Shown: positions 1 through 8,283, counted from the stretch's first letter. The stretch: 48,000 bases of DNA from Candidatus Binatia bacterium (GCA_022820725.1 JAJEFA010000001.1:1-48000); one strand, 5' to 3'. Program-made: numbers and translations. The notes: generated from the sequence alone by a model not told the origin.

Positions 1-1
1 C

Positions 2-124
2 TGGATTGAGCGCTCCTTCAATCGGCTCAAACACTGTCGCCGCCTTGCCACCCGCTATGACCGGAAAACCGCCCACTTCCTCGCCTTCTTACATCTCGCC
101 GCTTTCGCCCTCTGGCAGAACTAA
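2..124 (+). mobile_element. C-terminal fragment of an IS5-type transposase
   Basis: The window opens inside an ORF read in frame 2 that ends with TAA at 122-124. Its 40 residues contain WIERSFNRLKHCRRLATRYD and end HLAAFALWQN. This is the classic C-terminus of IS5-family (IS427/IS1031-like) DDE transposases, in which the catalytic Glu lies in the WIERSFNRLK segment. The rest of the gene and the left end of the element are outside the window, so intactness cannot be judged. The right terminal inverted repeat should lie just after the stop codon, but I could not define it without the left end. Confidence 0.75.
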
Positions 125-137
125 ATGTCGATTCAGC

Positions 138-680
138 CTAGTGCGCATGCGCCGGCTGCTTCTTCTTTTGCTTCCCCTGCCCGTGGCTATGGGAGTGGGC
201 ATGGTCGTGCGAGTGCCCTTTTGCCTGCGCGTGCCCGTGGAGCCGGAAGTTGGTGTCATGACTGTGCGTATGTCCGTGGTCGTGATCGTGCCCATGCGTT
301 GCCGGTGCATAGGTCGGCTGTTTAAGCCCGCGCTGTTTGCGGACTTCCTTTGCCCGGGCAACGGAGTCGTCAAACTCGTTGCCCTCCCCCGCGGTGTGCG
401 CGGCAAAACGTTTGACCGAATACTCATCCATGTGGCAGGACAGCGGGATCTGCGAGTGCTGCATGCACAATGGGCGTGGATCGCGCGAGTTCTGGCGCGA
501 GGCAGTCACCGGGTCATAGGGTTCCCCGCTCACGCTATGAGAAATAGCAAAAGAGGAGACGATCCGGGGAGCCTTTCTGCCACAGTCCGGACAGGGTTTT
601 TTTGTCTGTGCTTCGCCCAGGGAGCAGAGTTCTTCAAAGACGATGTCACAGGGCGGGCAGTGGTATTCGTAGAGTGGCAT
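138..680 (-). CDS. FmdB-family zinc-ribbon protein with histidine-rich tail
   Basis: 180 residues. The N-terminus MPLYEYHCPPC with a second CPDC pair at residues 30-33 is the FmdB/CxxC-CxxC-SSSS putative regulatory zinc ribbon (Cys8, 11, 30, 33). FmdB was named from a methylotroph formamidase locus and its real function is unclear. The middle holds further Cys/His (C72, C82, H83, H95). The last ~52 residues contain 17 histidines in alternating HGHDHDH/HSHDHAHSHSH patterns, resembling metal-storage or metallochaperone tails. The start has an AAGGGGA ribosome site about 8 nt upstream. It follows the lactonase-like gene by 14 nt on the same strand, so the two are probably cotranscribed. Family assignment is firm for the N-terminus only; metal binding by the tail is inferred. 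Confidence 0.85.
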   Translation of the reverse strand: MPLYEYHCPPCDIVFEELCSLGEAQTKKPCPDCGRKAPRIVSSFAISHSVSGEPYDPVTASRQNSRDPRPLCMQHSQIPLSCHMDEYSVKRFAAHTAGEGNEFDDSVARAKEVRKQRGLKQPTYAPATHGHDHDHGHTHSHDTNFRLHGHAQAKGHSHDHAHSHSHGQGKQKKKQPAHAH

Positions 681-694
681 GCTGACCGTCCCCT

Positions 695-1480
695 TTACTC
701 AATGGCGGTTGGTGCGTGGGGCAGTTCATCCCAGTCTTCCGGGTCGTGCGAGATCCAGACCGTACACTCGTGCAGGTCTCGAATGGCCCGCAGGCGTTGG
801 ATGGACAGCGACGAGGCCGCAGGGTCGGTATCCAGCGGCATCCCGGACAGGGTGTTGAATTGTTCACGCAGATGAAGCGTATCGCCAACCAACAGAATGG
901 AACGATTCGGCAGGCGCACATGGAGTGAGCTTTCCCCAGGGGTATGCCCCGGAGTTTTCAGCATATGCAGGCTGCCGTCCCCGAAAATGTCAAAGTCGCC
1001 GTTGAGCTCCAGCCACTGAAAACCCCGCGTGGGCACAATGTCCTTGAACACAAACACATCGCGCAGGTGGGGCTCTGGCCAATAGGCGTAGCGCAACTCG
1101 TCCTGCATGATGATGAAGGTCGCGTTGGGAAAGGCGTGCATATAGCCCGTGTGGTCGAGATGCAGATGGGAGAGCAGGACATACTTAATGTCCGACATCT
1201 TATAGCCGAGCGCCTGAATCTGCCGGTCGAGCAGCATCTCCTTGGGGTATGACACCTGAAGATGCTCGGCAAACGGCCCCCAGTGCGCGACCGGGTCATC
1301 CGCCACCGCGGGGTGACAGCCGGTGTCGAACAAGACTAGGCCCTTCTCATGTTCAATCAGATAGGCCGGACAGGGTATGGTCACTAAATCCGGTGCACCG
1401 CCGTGCATCAGCAACGCTTGCGGAACGGTCAGTTCCGCATTCGGCAATGCCCACATACGCCGCGCTTTTCCATCCGCCAT
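695..1480 (-). CDS. Metallo-beta-lactamase-fold hydrolase, N-acyl homoserine lactonase type
   Basis: 261 residues, the usual length for AiiA/AttM-type lactonases. The dinuclear metal motif HLHLDH is at residues 105-110, followed by a TPGHTPGE histidine loop near 175-182 and an Asp in LVGDTLHL near 200. The N-terminal MHGG/PCPAYLIEHEKGLVLFDTG layout is also typical. Members of this branch open lactone rings, including quorum-sensing acyl homoserine lactones, but many act on other lactones, so the substrate is not established. A strong AGGAGG site precedes the ATG. No acyl-homoserine-lactone synthase or LuxR gene is nearby. It is the first gene of a likely pair with the FmdB-like gene. Confidence 0.85.
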   Translation of the reverse strand: MADGKARRMWALPNAELTVPQALLMHGGAPDLVTIPCPAYLIEHEKGLVLFDTGCHPAVADDPVAHWGPFAEHLQVSYPKEMLLDRQIQALGYKMSDIKYVLLSHLHLDHTGYMHAFPNATFIIMQDELRYAYWPEPHLRDVFVFKDIVPTRGFQWLELNGDFDIFGDGSLHMLKTPGHTPGESSLHVRLPNRSILLVGDTLHLREQFNTLSGMPLDTDPAASSLSIQRLRAIRDLHECTVWISHDPEDWDELPHAPTAIE

Positions 1481-1598
1481 AAAAATCCTCCTGTTTTGTG
1501 CCAGCGCCTCGTGACAGGCCGCTGAGGCTTTGATGGCCGCATCCTAAGCTATGCCTGTCTGCTGTGTCAAACAGATCAGATTGGCCGCCTACCTTGAA

Positions 1599-1913
1599 TT
1601 ATTCGGTTGCTCCGTACTGACATAGCAGGTCGGCGATTTCCGTTTCGCCCTTGACTGCCGCCACATGGAGCGCAGTCACTCCATCCAAGACTTTCGCCTC
1701 CACGTCTGCTCCGTATTCCAAGAGGATTACGACAATTTCCATATGGCCCCCGCCTACTGCCTTATGGAGCGCGGTCATTCCGTTCTCAGTTTGCGCCTCC
1801 ATGTCGGCTCCGTATTTCAGGAAGAGCTTGACGGCTGTCGCGTCACCCGCTCTTGCTGCCCTATGGAGCGGAGTTGCTTCGTCCGTGGCTCGCGTGCGCG
1901 CATTTACGGCCAT
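1599..1913 (-). CDS. Small ankyrin-repeat protein
   Basis: 104 residues made of about three ankyrin repeats: TPLHRAARAGDATAVKLFL, TALHKAVGGGHMEIVVILL and TALHVAAVKGETEIADLL, each followed by YGAD/YGAT. There is no signal peptide or membrane segment, so it is probably a cytoplasmic protein-binding adaptor. GGAAGGAG lies 5 nt before the ATG. It begins 33 nt after the stop of the acyl-CoA dehydrogenase gene on the same strand and may be the last gene of that transcript. Partner unknown. Confidence 0.85.
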   Translation of the reverse strand: MAVNARTRATDEATPLHRAARAGDATAVKLFLKYGADMEAQTENGMTALHKAVGGGHMEIVVILLEYGADVEAKVLDGVTALHVAAVKGETEIADLLCQYGATE

Positions 1914-1946
1914 GTCTTCTCCTTCCAGCTTCTCACGCCCCCACCG

Positions 1947-3134
1947 TTACCGACTTTTCGGTAACTTCAGCACGCGCTCGCCGATGACCCCACGCAAAAT
2001 CTCATTTGTGCCGGCGGCAATGGTTCCGGACCGGGCGGTGAGGGCACGGTATGACCAGCGTGCCTGATCAATGGCAAAGGGTGAGTCCTTGGCCAGAGTC
2101 GAGTACGGCCCCAAGAGTTCCATGGCAAAGTTGGCGACACGCAGATTCAGTTCCGTAGAGGTGATTTTCGCAAAAGACCCTTCCGGGCCCGGCGGTTGGC
2201 CTTTTATCTGACGTGTGAGCCGCCGTAGTTCATTATACTTTATGGCTGCCGCTTCTATGGCAAACTGGGCGAGTTGCTGGCGTACGGCGGCGTTTTCGCT
2301 GGCCGGCTTTCCATCGCGTTCCAGCCGGTGCGCCAAGTCGTACAGTTGGGGCAGGAGCGTCTCCACCCGGTAATAACTGCTGGTGGCCACACGTTCAAAC
2401 ATCAGGGTGGTAATCGCCACCATCCAGCCGCGGTTTTTTTCGCCAACCAGGTTCGCTTTGGGCACCCGGACATCCTCGAAAAAGACTTCGTTAAACTCGG
2501 CATCGCCATTCATCTGGACGAGCGGTCGGACGGTAATACCGGGGCTGCGCATATCAACCAGCAGATAGCTGATGCCATTATGCTTGGGCGCGTCCGGGTC
2601 AGTGCGGACCAGCAAAAAACACCAGTCCGAGTGCTGCGCCCAGCTTGTCCATACTTTCTGACCGTTCACTACAAAATGATCGCCGTCTTCCACCGCGCGC
2701 GTCTGAAGGGAGGCCAGGTCCGAACCCGAGCCCGGCTCAGAGTAGCCCTGACACCACAGCTCTTCGGCCGGCAGGATTTTGGGCAGGAAGCGCTGCTTTT
2801 GCTCCTCCGTCCCCCAGTGCATCAGCGTGGGCCCCAGCATGGTGACCCCGCTCATATTGATCCCACCGGGAACCTGAGCCCGCGCCAGCTCTTCATTGAA
2901 AATCGCCTGTTCACTGACCGACGCTCCCCGTCCGCCGTATTCCTGCGGCCACCACAGACCAATCCAGCCCCCGGCGTGCAGTGTTTTATGCCAGTCCTTG
3001 CGCCGCTCCCAGCGTTCGTCGATGCTGAGGTCGTCGTCTTTTCCAGCTCGTAAATCGGCCGGTATATGAGCTTCCAGCCAGGAGCGAACCTCCTGGCGAA
3101 ATTGTTCTTCTTCAGGCGTATAGCTGAAGTCCAT
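1947..3134 (-). CDS. Acyl-CoA dehydrogenase family protein
   Basis: 395 residues from the ATG at 3134, chosen because AAAGGAGAGGCT sits immediately upstream and because MDFSYTPEEEQFRQEVRSW is the normal start of the family. An upstream in-frame start would add 19 unrelated residues. The FAD/acyl-CoA dehydrogenase signature YSEPGSGSDLASL is present, as is the C-terminal GTNEILRGVIGERVLKLP motif. These flavoenzymes oxidise acyl-CoA to trans-2-enoyl-CoA and pass electrons to ETF. The LAEEL/NNN-type substrate cannot be read from sequence. A sigma70-like promoter lies upstream at 3163-3191, and the ankyrin gene follows. Confidence 0.92.
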   Translation of the reverse strand: MDFSYTPEEEQFRQEVRSWLEAHIPADLRAGKDDDLSIDERWERRKDWHKTLHAGGWIGLWWPQEYGGRGASVSEQAIFNEELARAQVPGGINMSGVTMLGPTLMHWGTEEQKQRFLPKILPAEELWCQGYSEPGSGSDLASLQTRAVEDGDHFVVNGQKVWTSWAQHSDWCFLLVRTDPDAPKHNGISYLLVDMRSPGITVRPLVQMNGDAEFNEVFFEDVRVPKANLVGEKNRGWMVAITTLMFERVATSSYYRVETLLPQLYDLAHRLERDGKPASENAAVRQQLAQFAIEAAAIKYNELRRLTRQIKGQPPGPEGSFAKITSTELNLRVANFAMELLGPYSTLAKDSPFAIDQARWSYRALTARSGTIAAGTNEILRGVIGERVLKLPKSR

Positions 3135-3162
3135 AGCCTCTCCTTTTCTGCGCAGTCTGGGT

Positions 3163-3191
3163 ATTACACCAAACGTCTTTCTGAGGCACAA
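3163..3191 (-). promoter_or_regulatory. Likely sigma70 promoter of the acyl-CoA dehydrogenase gene
   Basis: On the minus strand TTGTGC (3191-3186) and TGTAAT (3168-3163) are separated by 17 nt, about 30 nt upstream of the ATG at 3134. This is a consensus-like match by eye only. Confidence 0.4.
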
Positions 3192-3333
3192 GAGGACTGT
3201 CGAGCAGCAGTTGACCGGAAGAAGACTCGGGGGTCTGTATCGTGAACTGGACGATTTTCATGATAGGAGAAAGCTTATACAATCTCTGAAATCTAGGGTG
3301 GGTAAAAATCGGTCCCACCCGGAAGCAGCGCAA

Positions 3334-4629
3334 ATGATTACCACAGCCTGCATTTTTATTCCTGTGACAGGTCCCGATCCCTTGGCTCTGCTGGGAGGAG
3401 TGTCTCTTCTCAAACGCGCCATCCTCAGTGCCCAACGTGTTGGGGCAAAAACGTGCTATCTGGTCATGGACGCACGGTCAGAAGCCCAGCCCGCCCGGCG
3501 GGAAGAATTGCAACGCGACCTGTCCGGCGATAAACGCCTCACAACCCAAGTCGTCTGGATGCAGCCGGCTGATGCTCCCTCCACTCAACCCGCACCGGCC
3601 CAGACTGTCACCGAAGGGTACTGCCTCTACTATTCGCTTGCCACGCTCTTTTCCCCAGCTCTGGCATTTGACCTCGACCGGACTGCTCAGCCTGACGAGA
3701 CAGTGAGCGTCGAAACGGGTGATGGCATGTCCGCATTGGTACTCGGCTCACAGCCGGACGCTGCCTTCGGTCTTCCTGTCCAGGAAACGGTCGCAAGGGC
3801 TGGTACAGCGGCTCTGGCCGTTCAACCTCAGACACCGCTCAGGACCGTTCCAGCTCCCCCTCACCTGCTCTACCAGTTGACTGATTCGACTTCTCTGCGG
3901 CGCGCGGAATCGGTCCTCCTCGCCTCGCTCGATAATCCAAAGGACGGTCTGGTCGATACCTATCTCAACCGCAAACTCTCTCGTTCTTTGACGTACTTTC
4001 TTTTACGGACGACCCTGACTCCGAACCAGATTACGATGTTGTCCTGCCTGGTTGGTCTCTTTGGCGCGGCCTGCTTCTTTCAGGCCGACTATTGGGGGCC
4101 TGTTTTTGGCGCCCTCCTCTTGCAGCTCTCCGCCGTGCTTGACTGCTGTGATGGGGAAGTCGCCCGGATGAAGTTTCTCGAATCCCGGTTGGGCGCCTGG
4201 CTCGATATTACGCTCGACACCCTCGTTCATATCGCCACCTTCGTCGGTCTGGGCTTCGCAGTCTGGACCCAGGGCGGGACGCAGGCACCATTTGTTCTTG
4301 TCGGCCTCATGATCGGAGGAATCGTGTTGTCTTTCGCCTGTGTCGTCGTGGCGGACCGAACGGTCGTGCCAGGTCCGTACCAGCAAACCTGGCAGGCCAA
4401 ACTGTTACATAGAATGGTATTCGGTGTAGCAAGTCGTGACTATTCGCTGCTGATCTTCCTGTGTGCGGTATTTCAACAATTAGCGTGGTTTCTCTGGGCC
4501 GCAGCTATCGGGGTGCAGGTGTTCTGGCTGACGGTGGCGGTCCTATTGTATCACATCCGACGGTTCAAACGCGCGGCCCATTGCCCGACGCGCGACCCCC
4601 TGCAACGTTCATCCTCTCGCATGTCTTAG
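3334..4629 (+). CDS. CDP-alcohol phosphatidyltransferase with nucleotidyltransferase-like N-terminus
   Basis: 431 residues from the ATG at 3334 (GGAAG 7 nt upstream); an in-frame ATG at 3211 would add 41 residues without family character. The C-terminal half is a membrane CDP-alcohol phosphotransferase with the complete DxxDGxxAR-x8-GxxxDxxxD motif starting at D270 (DCCDGEVAR, then GAWLDITLD), followed by several hydrophobic helices. The N-terminal ~230 residues begin ACIFIPVTGPDPLALLGGVSLLKRAI, resembling the sugar-nucleotidyltransferase domain fused to such enzymes in inositol-phosphate/DIPP synthases. However, the usual nucleotide-binding signature is not obvious. Reaction inferred: transfer of a phosphoalcohol from a CDP-alcohol to an acceptor lipid or polyol. 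Acceptor unknown. Confidence 0.8.
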   Translation: MITTACIFIPVTGPDPLALLGGVSLLKRAILSAQRVGAKTCYLVMDARSEAQPARREELQRDLSGDKRLTTQVVWMQPADAPSTQPAPAQTVTEGYCLYYSLATLFSPALAFDLDRTAQPDETVSVETGDGMSALVLGSQPDAAFGLPVQETVARAGTAALAVQPQTPLRTVPAPPHLLYQLTDSTSLRRAESVLLASLDNPKDGLVDTYLNRKLSRSLTYFLLRTTLTPNQITMLSCLVGLFGAACFFQADYWGPVFGALLLQLSAVLDCCDGEVARMKFLESRLGAWLDITLDTLVHIATFVGLGFAVWTQGGTQAPFVLVGLMIGGIVLSFACVVVADRTVVPGPYQQTWQAKLLHRMVFGVASRDYSLLIFLCAVFQQLAWFLWAAAIGVQVFWLTVAVLLYHIRRFKRAAHCPTRDPLQRSSSRMS

Positions 4630-4712
4630 GTTCGTCGCCCCACCACGCCTTGCACGGCTCTGCTCCGGTCCGTACCATGTGACGGAACATCTGACAGCCC
4701 GAGGATTTCGCT

Positions 4713-5864
4713 ATGGATTTTGCCTTTTCAGAAGACCAGGTCTTGCTGCAACAGACCCTCCGCCAATACGCCAAAGACAAGCTGGCACCCAACTATCACC
4801 GCTGGGACCGGGGCGAGGTCATTTCACGCGCCCTCATCAAAGAAGCCGCTGAACTCGGTGTCTTCGGCCTGCGGGTCCCGGAACAGTTTGGTGGAATGAT
4901 GGCCGACTATGTGACCTGCGGACTGATGGCGGAAGAATTGTCTCGGGGTGACTTCAACTATAGTCTCTATATTCAGCTTGGACTCATTGCCTCCGAGCTG
5001 TTGGCGGACTTTGCTCACCCCGAAGTCCAGGCAGAATGGCTCCCCCGGCACGCGGCTGGTGAGGCGGTCATCGCCTTTGGCCTGACAGAGCCGGGGGCGG
5101 GCTCGGACGCGGCCAATATCACGACCCGGGCAGAGAAAATAGGCGACGACTACATCATTATCGGCGAAAAGGCGTCCATCACCTTTGCCGGGTATGCAGA
5201 CGCGTGCATTGTCTTTGCCCGGACCGGAGACGCCGGCGCCCGAGGCATCTCGGCCTTTCTGGTTCCGCTCGACGCTCCCGGCGTCACTCGCCAGCCCTAT
5301 TTTGCGGCCGGAGAGCGACTGACTCAGCGCGGTTCTCTCTTTTTCGACGAAGTCCGGGTTCCTGCGCGCAATATGGTGGGCGAGCCAGACAAAGGATTTT
5401 ACCAGGCAATGATCGCCTTTGATTTCAACCGGGCGATCATTGCCCTGGCGTGTATTGGCGCGGCTCAGCAGTCTATTGATGAGACGATTGAGTATACAAA
5501 GGGCCGGGAGGTGTTCGGCAAACCGCTGGCAACGTTTGAAGGGGTCGCCTTCCAGATTGCCGAACATCTGACGCTTTTAGAGTCCGCCCGGGTCTTGTCG
5601 TATAAATGTCTGTGGCTCAAAGATCAGGGACGTAAGCACACGTCAGAAGCAGCCATGGTCAAATGGTTTGGCCCGAAGTCAGCGGCCGAGGCCATTCATG
5701 CCTGTATGATCTTACACGGGCATTATGGCTATAATATGGAATCCCCGCTCGAACAGCGCTGGCGCGATGTGGTGGGACTCGAAATCGGCGACGGGACGCC
5801 GGAAATCATGAAGGGCATCGTTGCCCGGGAGGCGTTTGGTCGGGAATATACTTCGTATCGATAG
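4713..5864 (+). CDS. Acyl-CoA dehydrogenase family protein
   Basis: 383 residues, full family length. It starts MDFAFSEDQVLLQQTLRQYAKD, and GAGGATTTCGCT provides the ribosome site. The FGLTEPGAGSDAANI flavin/substrate motif, the RGSLFFDEVRVPARNMVGE loop and the C-terminal EIGDGTPEIMKGIVAREAFG segment are all present. The relatives that come to mind are cyclohexanecarboxyl-CoA and short/branched acyl-CoA dehydrogenases, but the substrate is not determined. It lies 83 nt downstream of the CDP-alcohol transferase gene, on the same strand. A strong hairpin terminator follows at once. Confidence 0.92.
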   Translation: MDFAFSEDQVLLQQTLRQYAKDKLAPNYHRWDRGEVISRALIKEAAELGVFGLRVPEQFGGMMADYVTCGLMAEELSRGDFNYSLYIQLGLIASELLADFAHPEVQAEWLPRHAAGEAVIAFGLTEPGAGSDAANITTRAEKIGDDYIIIGEKASITFAGYADACIVFARTGDAGARGISAFLVPLDAPGVTRQPYFAAGERLTQRGSLFFDEVRVPARNMVGEPDKGFYQAMIAFDFNRAIIALACIGAAQQSIDETIEYTKGREVFGKPLATFEGVAFQIAEHLTLLESARVLSYKCLWLKDQGRKHTSEAAMVKWFGPKSAAEAIHACMILHGHYGYNMESPLEQRWRDVVGLEIGDGTPEIMKGIVAREAFGREYTSYR

Positions 5865-5867
5865 AAG

Positions 5868-5896
5868 CCGGGGTACGGCCTGCCGTACCCCGGTTT
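5868..5896. terminator. Hairpin terminator between convergent genes
   Basis: Perfect 12-bp arms CCGGGGTACGGC and GCCGTACCCCGG with a 2-nt centre, followed on the plus strand by TTT. It lies 3 nt after the acyl-CoA dehydrogenase stop and just before the stop of the convergent hydrolase gene, so it may serve both directions. Confidence 0.75.
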
Positions 5897-5899
5897 AAC

Positions 5900-6691
5900 T
5901 TAGGCCAGAAAACTGCGGACCTTCGCAACAAACGTATCCGTCTGCTCAACCTCTGGGCGATGTCCACACCCCTCCAGCACGAGCAGTTCGGAGCCGGCAA
6001 TGGACTGCTGATAGACCGCGGCCGCGCTCACCGGAGCAATTTGGTCGTCCTGGCCCCAGATAATCAACGTTTTGACCTCGCCGCCGCATTCAAGCAGGGG
6101 CCCCAGGCTGGAGTTGAACATATACGGCTCCCAGGCAATGCGTGCGCTTTCAGCCCGCGCGTCTTCCCATGCCTCGAACTGCTCCGGCGTGGGTTCCCCG
6201 CCGTACAGCTTGGCAAACTCCGGGGTGCCTTCAATATCCTTGACACTGGCGTCCAGGTAGGCCTTGGCCGTTACCTGGAACATGTCCGCAATATATCCCT
6301 CCGGCGGGCGAACGCCAAAAGGCGCTACGAGCACCATGCGTCGAAACTGTGCAGCGTTGCAGGCCGCCATCTCCGCCGCAATCCAGCCCCCCAGGGAAAA
6401 ACCCATAACATTTGCCGGTGCGAGATTCTGTTCTCGCAGGACACGGCTGTACAGACCGGCCAAGTCACGGATATTACTCACCCATCCGACGCGCTCGGTC
6501 TGACCGAATCCCGGATGTAAGGGGATCATGACCGTGTGGTCCCGAGCCAGTTCGTTATGCCAGTTCGTAATCCCAGGGTGGCCGAGTTCTTCATGCAGAA
6601 CAACTAGGGGACTGCCGGAACCGCCCTCAATAACGGTCAACTCAGCGTCCCCGACTGTAACTTTCTTTTCCTCCCATTGTGTTTCTGCCAA
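5900..6691 (-). CDS. Alpha/beta-fold hydrolase, TTG start
   Basis: 263 residues from a TTG start at 6691, chosen because GGAAAGGAGA lies 8 nt upstream. The ATG further up (6763) would add 24 residues with no ribosome site. The catalytic triad is visible: the nucleophile elbow GFSLGG with Ser99, Asp215/216 in WGQDDQIAPV and His244 in GCGHRPE. The oxyanion-hole loop before HEELGHPG has HEE in place of the common HG. It could be an esterase, a C-C bond hydrolase or a haloperoxidase-like enzyme; the substrate is not deducible. It stands alone between a terminator and the NTF2-like pair. Confidence 0.85.
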   Translation of the reverse strand: MAETQWEEKKVTVGDAELTVIEGGSGSPLVVLHEELGHPGITNWHNELARDHTVMIPLHPGFGQTERVGWVSNIRDLAGLYSRVLREQNLAPANVMGFSLGGWIAAEMAACNAAQFRRMVLVAPFGVRPPEGYIADMFQVTAKAYLDASVKDIEGTPEFAKLYGGEPTPEQFEAWEDARAESARIAWEPYMFNSSLGPLLECGGEVKTLIIWGQDDQIAPVSAAAVYQQSIAGSELLVLEGCGHRPEVEQTDTFVAKVRSFLA

Positions 6692-6808
6692 GGCAGTGTC
6701 TCCTTTCCTTTTGTATACAGAACGGCCACCCCTACCACACCCCGTTCGGGATGGAAAGAGCACACCGCCGACATCGGTTCAACCTATACGGGTAGCCAAC
6801 GGTTTGAT

Positions 6809-7297
6809 TTAGTTCCCTCCGGGGAGCGGAGAGAAATGCCAGCTCACAATCTGCCATTGTCCCGAAGGCCGCGCATACGTAAACATGTACTGCCCATTCA
6901 CCGTCTGCTCCATACCGTTCTTTGGCTTGGTCGTCAGTTGATACAGCCCCCAGGCCACTCCGGTCTCCCCGATGACCATATATTCTTCATGCGCCGGGTT
7001 GAGGTTCGCCTCTTCAAAGGAGTCAAAGTAGTCTTGTACGGCCTGACGAAAGGCCGCTTTCCCGACAGCAGGAAACGGTGAATATAACCCAAACAAGACA
7101 ACCTCCTCGTGGACATGGGACATCACGTCATTGAGGTCTTTCCCATTAACGGCCTGTATCTCCTCTCCAAAGCTCTGGATCAGGGCATCTCGCGTCTGCT
7201 GGGCAGCACTCTCCGAGGCTATACTCCCAAGCAATAATGTAGCGACCGCAACAAGCACGTATCTCCAACTCATAGCCCTTCTTTCCTGGTTTCTCAT
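6809..7297 (-). CDS. Secreted NTF2-like (SnoaL/DUF4440-type) protein, copy 2
   Basis: 162 residues with an N-terminal signal peptide (MSWRYVLVAVATLLLGSIASESAAQ), so it is probably periplasmic. The remainder is a single cone-shaped NTF2-like domain with the usual pattern: an N-terminal helix, VMSHVHEEVVLFG, the GETGVAWGLYQL strand and a C-terminal GQWQIVSWHFSPL. The start at 7297 has AAAGGAGG 6 nt upstream; the ATG at 7273 is an alternative. It is a paralogue of the next gene upstream, both ending in HFSPL. Such domains can be enzymes, binding proteins or immunity-like proteins. No catalytic His-Asp pair is evident. Confidence 0.75.
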   Translation of the reverse strand: MRNQERRAMSWRYVLVAVATLLLGSIASESAAQQTRDALIQSFGEEIQAVNGKDLNDVMSHVHEEVVLFGLYSPFPAVGKAAFRQAVQDYFDSFEEANLNPAHEEYMVIGETGVAWGLYQLTTKPKNGMEQTVNGQYMFTYARPSGQWQIVSWHFSPLPGGN

Positions 7298-7309
7298 TGC
7301 ACCCCTCCT

Positions 7310-7774
7310 TTACTCTTCGACCCCGAGTGGAGAGAAATGCAGCCCGACCAGGACCCATTTCCCATCTCTTTTTGCGTAGGTGAACGTGTATCGGCCATGG
7401 ATCACCTCGCGCGGCCCAACGGCTGGTATCTCGGTATTCGTAAAATGTCCCCAGGCCAAGGCACTCGCGCCGATAATGCGGAATTCGGGATTGATTGGAG
7501 TCAGAGTAACACGTTCGCTATCGGCAAAGAATCCTTCCAGCATGTCTGTGATGGCTGCTTTGCCCTTAACGGCAAAGGGAGACAACATACCGAACAGCAC
7601 AACATCATCATGCGCGGCCGTAGAAAAAGCCGAAGCATCCTTGGCGTTAAAACGCTTCATGTCGGCGTTAAAGACAGCCTTCACATCATCCAAATCATCT
7701 CCATAGACTGCTCCAGTTACGCACAGGAACAGCAACGCCATACCCGCGACAATTCCTCGCTTCTCGTAAACCAT
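7310..7774 (-). CDS. Secreted NTF2-like (SnoaL/DUF4440-type) protein, copy 1
   Basis: 154 residues from the ATG at 7774, preceded by AAAGGAGGACGC; the longer ORF adds 33 residues without a ribosome site. The signal peptide is GIVAGMALLFLCVTGAVYGDD. The domain parallels the downstream copy: FSTAAHDDVVLFGMLSPFAVKGKAAI, a GASALAWGHF strand and the C-terminal KWVLVGLHFSPLG. The 12-nt spacing to the second copy implies an operon formed by tandem duplication with marked divergence. Function unknown. Confidence 0.78.
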   Translation of the reverse strand: MVYEKRGIVAGMALLFLCVTGAVYGDDLDDVKAVFNADMKRFNAKDASAFSTAAHDDVVLFGMLSPFAVKGKAAITDMLEGFFADSERVTLTPINPEFRIIGASALAWGHFTNTEIPAVGPREVIHGRYTFTYAKRDGKWVLVGLHFSPLGVEE

Positions 7775-7911
7775 GCGTCCTCCTTTCTGTCGGATCATTT
7801 TTCTTCCCCTGAGGTTTGTAAATATGAAAAAGGACGAAAGCGCAAGGGTGACAGAGCGTCTAATTGCCACCACAACGCGTAGAGCCGAATATTGTCAGAA
7901 GGAAAAGAGAG

Positions 7912-7986
7912 CGCGCCCTGGAGGATTCGAACCTCCGACCTACAGATTCGTAGTCTGCCGCTCTATCCGGACTGAGCTAAGGGCGC
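7912..7986 (-). tRNA. tRNA-Arg(ACG)
   Basis: Cloverleaf on the minus strand. The acceptor stem GCGCCCT pairs with AGGGCGC, discriminator G. The D-arm is TAGCTCAGTCCGGATAGAGC, the anticodon loop CTACGAA gives anticodon ACG, and the T-arm is GGAGG-TTCGAAT-CCTCC. The 3' CCA is not encoded. ACG is the anticodon edited to ICG for CGU/CGC/CGA. Confidence 0.95.
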
Positions 7987-8072
7987 GTAGGTGGGAAAAC
8001 TAAATGCAAGAACGATTCAGCAGAGCCCCTCTCTTACCACACACGAGAAGGAGACCGCAACGTCAACCGGAG

Positions 8073-8161
8073 CGGAGAGGGAGGGATTCGAACCCTCGGT
8101 ACGCGATTAAACGTACACTCGCTTAGCAGGCGAGCGCCTTCGACCACTCGGCCACCTCTCC
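8073..8161 (-). tRNA. tRNA-Ser(GCT)
   Basis: Minus-strand class II tRNA of 89 nt. The acceptor GGAGAGG pairs with CCTCTCC, discriminator G. The D-arm is TGGCCGAGTGG, the anticodon loop CTGCTAA gives GCT, a long variable arm (TGTACG/CGTACC) follows, and the T-arm contains GGTTCGAATCC. CCA is not encoded. The 86 nt between the two tRNAs show nothing else. Confidence 0.95.
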
Positions 8162-8259
8162 GTATCAATGTGGATTGCCGATAGTAGCGATTCCCTCCCC
8201 TACGCGCAACGACGCCGCCGCATTCTGCCGATAAACCTCGATATTAGGGCATTGACAAT

Positions 8260-8280
8260 TGAAATTGATTTTCAATTTCA
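8260..8280. promoter_or_regulatory. Fur-box-like palindrome A
   Basis: Perfect 9-bp arms TGAAATTGA and TCAATTTCA around TTT. It matches the E. coli Fur consensus (GATAATGATAATCATTATC) at about 13 of 19 positions by hand alignment. The same arms recur exactly at 11892 and 12387. It is 3 nt from the ATG of the Com-like gene. Confidence 0.7.
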
Positions 8281-8283
8281 TCT

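Noticed and set aside
6..875. 289-residue plus-strand ORF over the FmdB and lactonase genes
   Set aside because: No family character and composition typical of antisense reading; the minus-strand genes have ribosome sites and clear motifs.
7912..8161. tRNA genes as integration sites of a mobile element
   Set aside because: No integrase, no duplicated tRNA 3' ends, and ordinary housekeeping-type genes on both sides.
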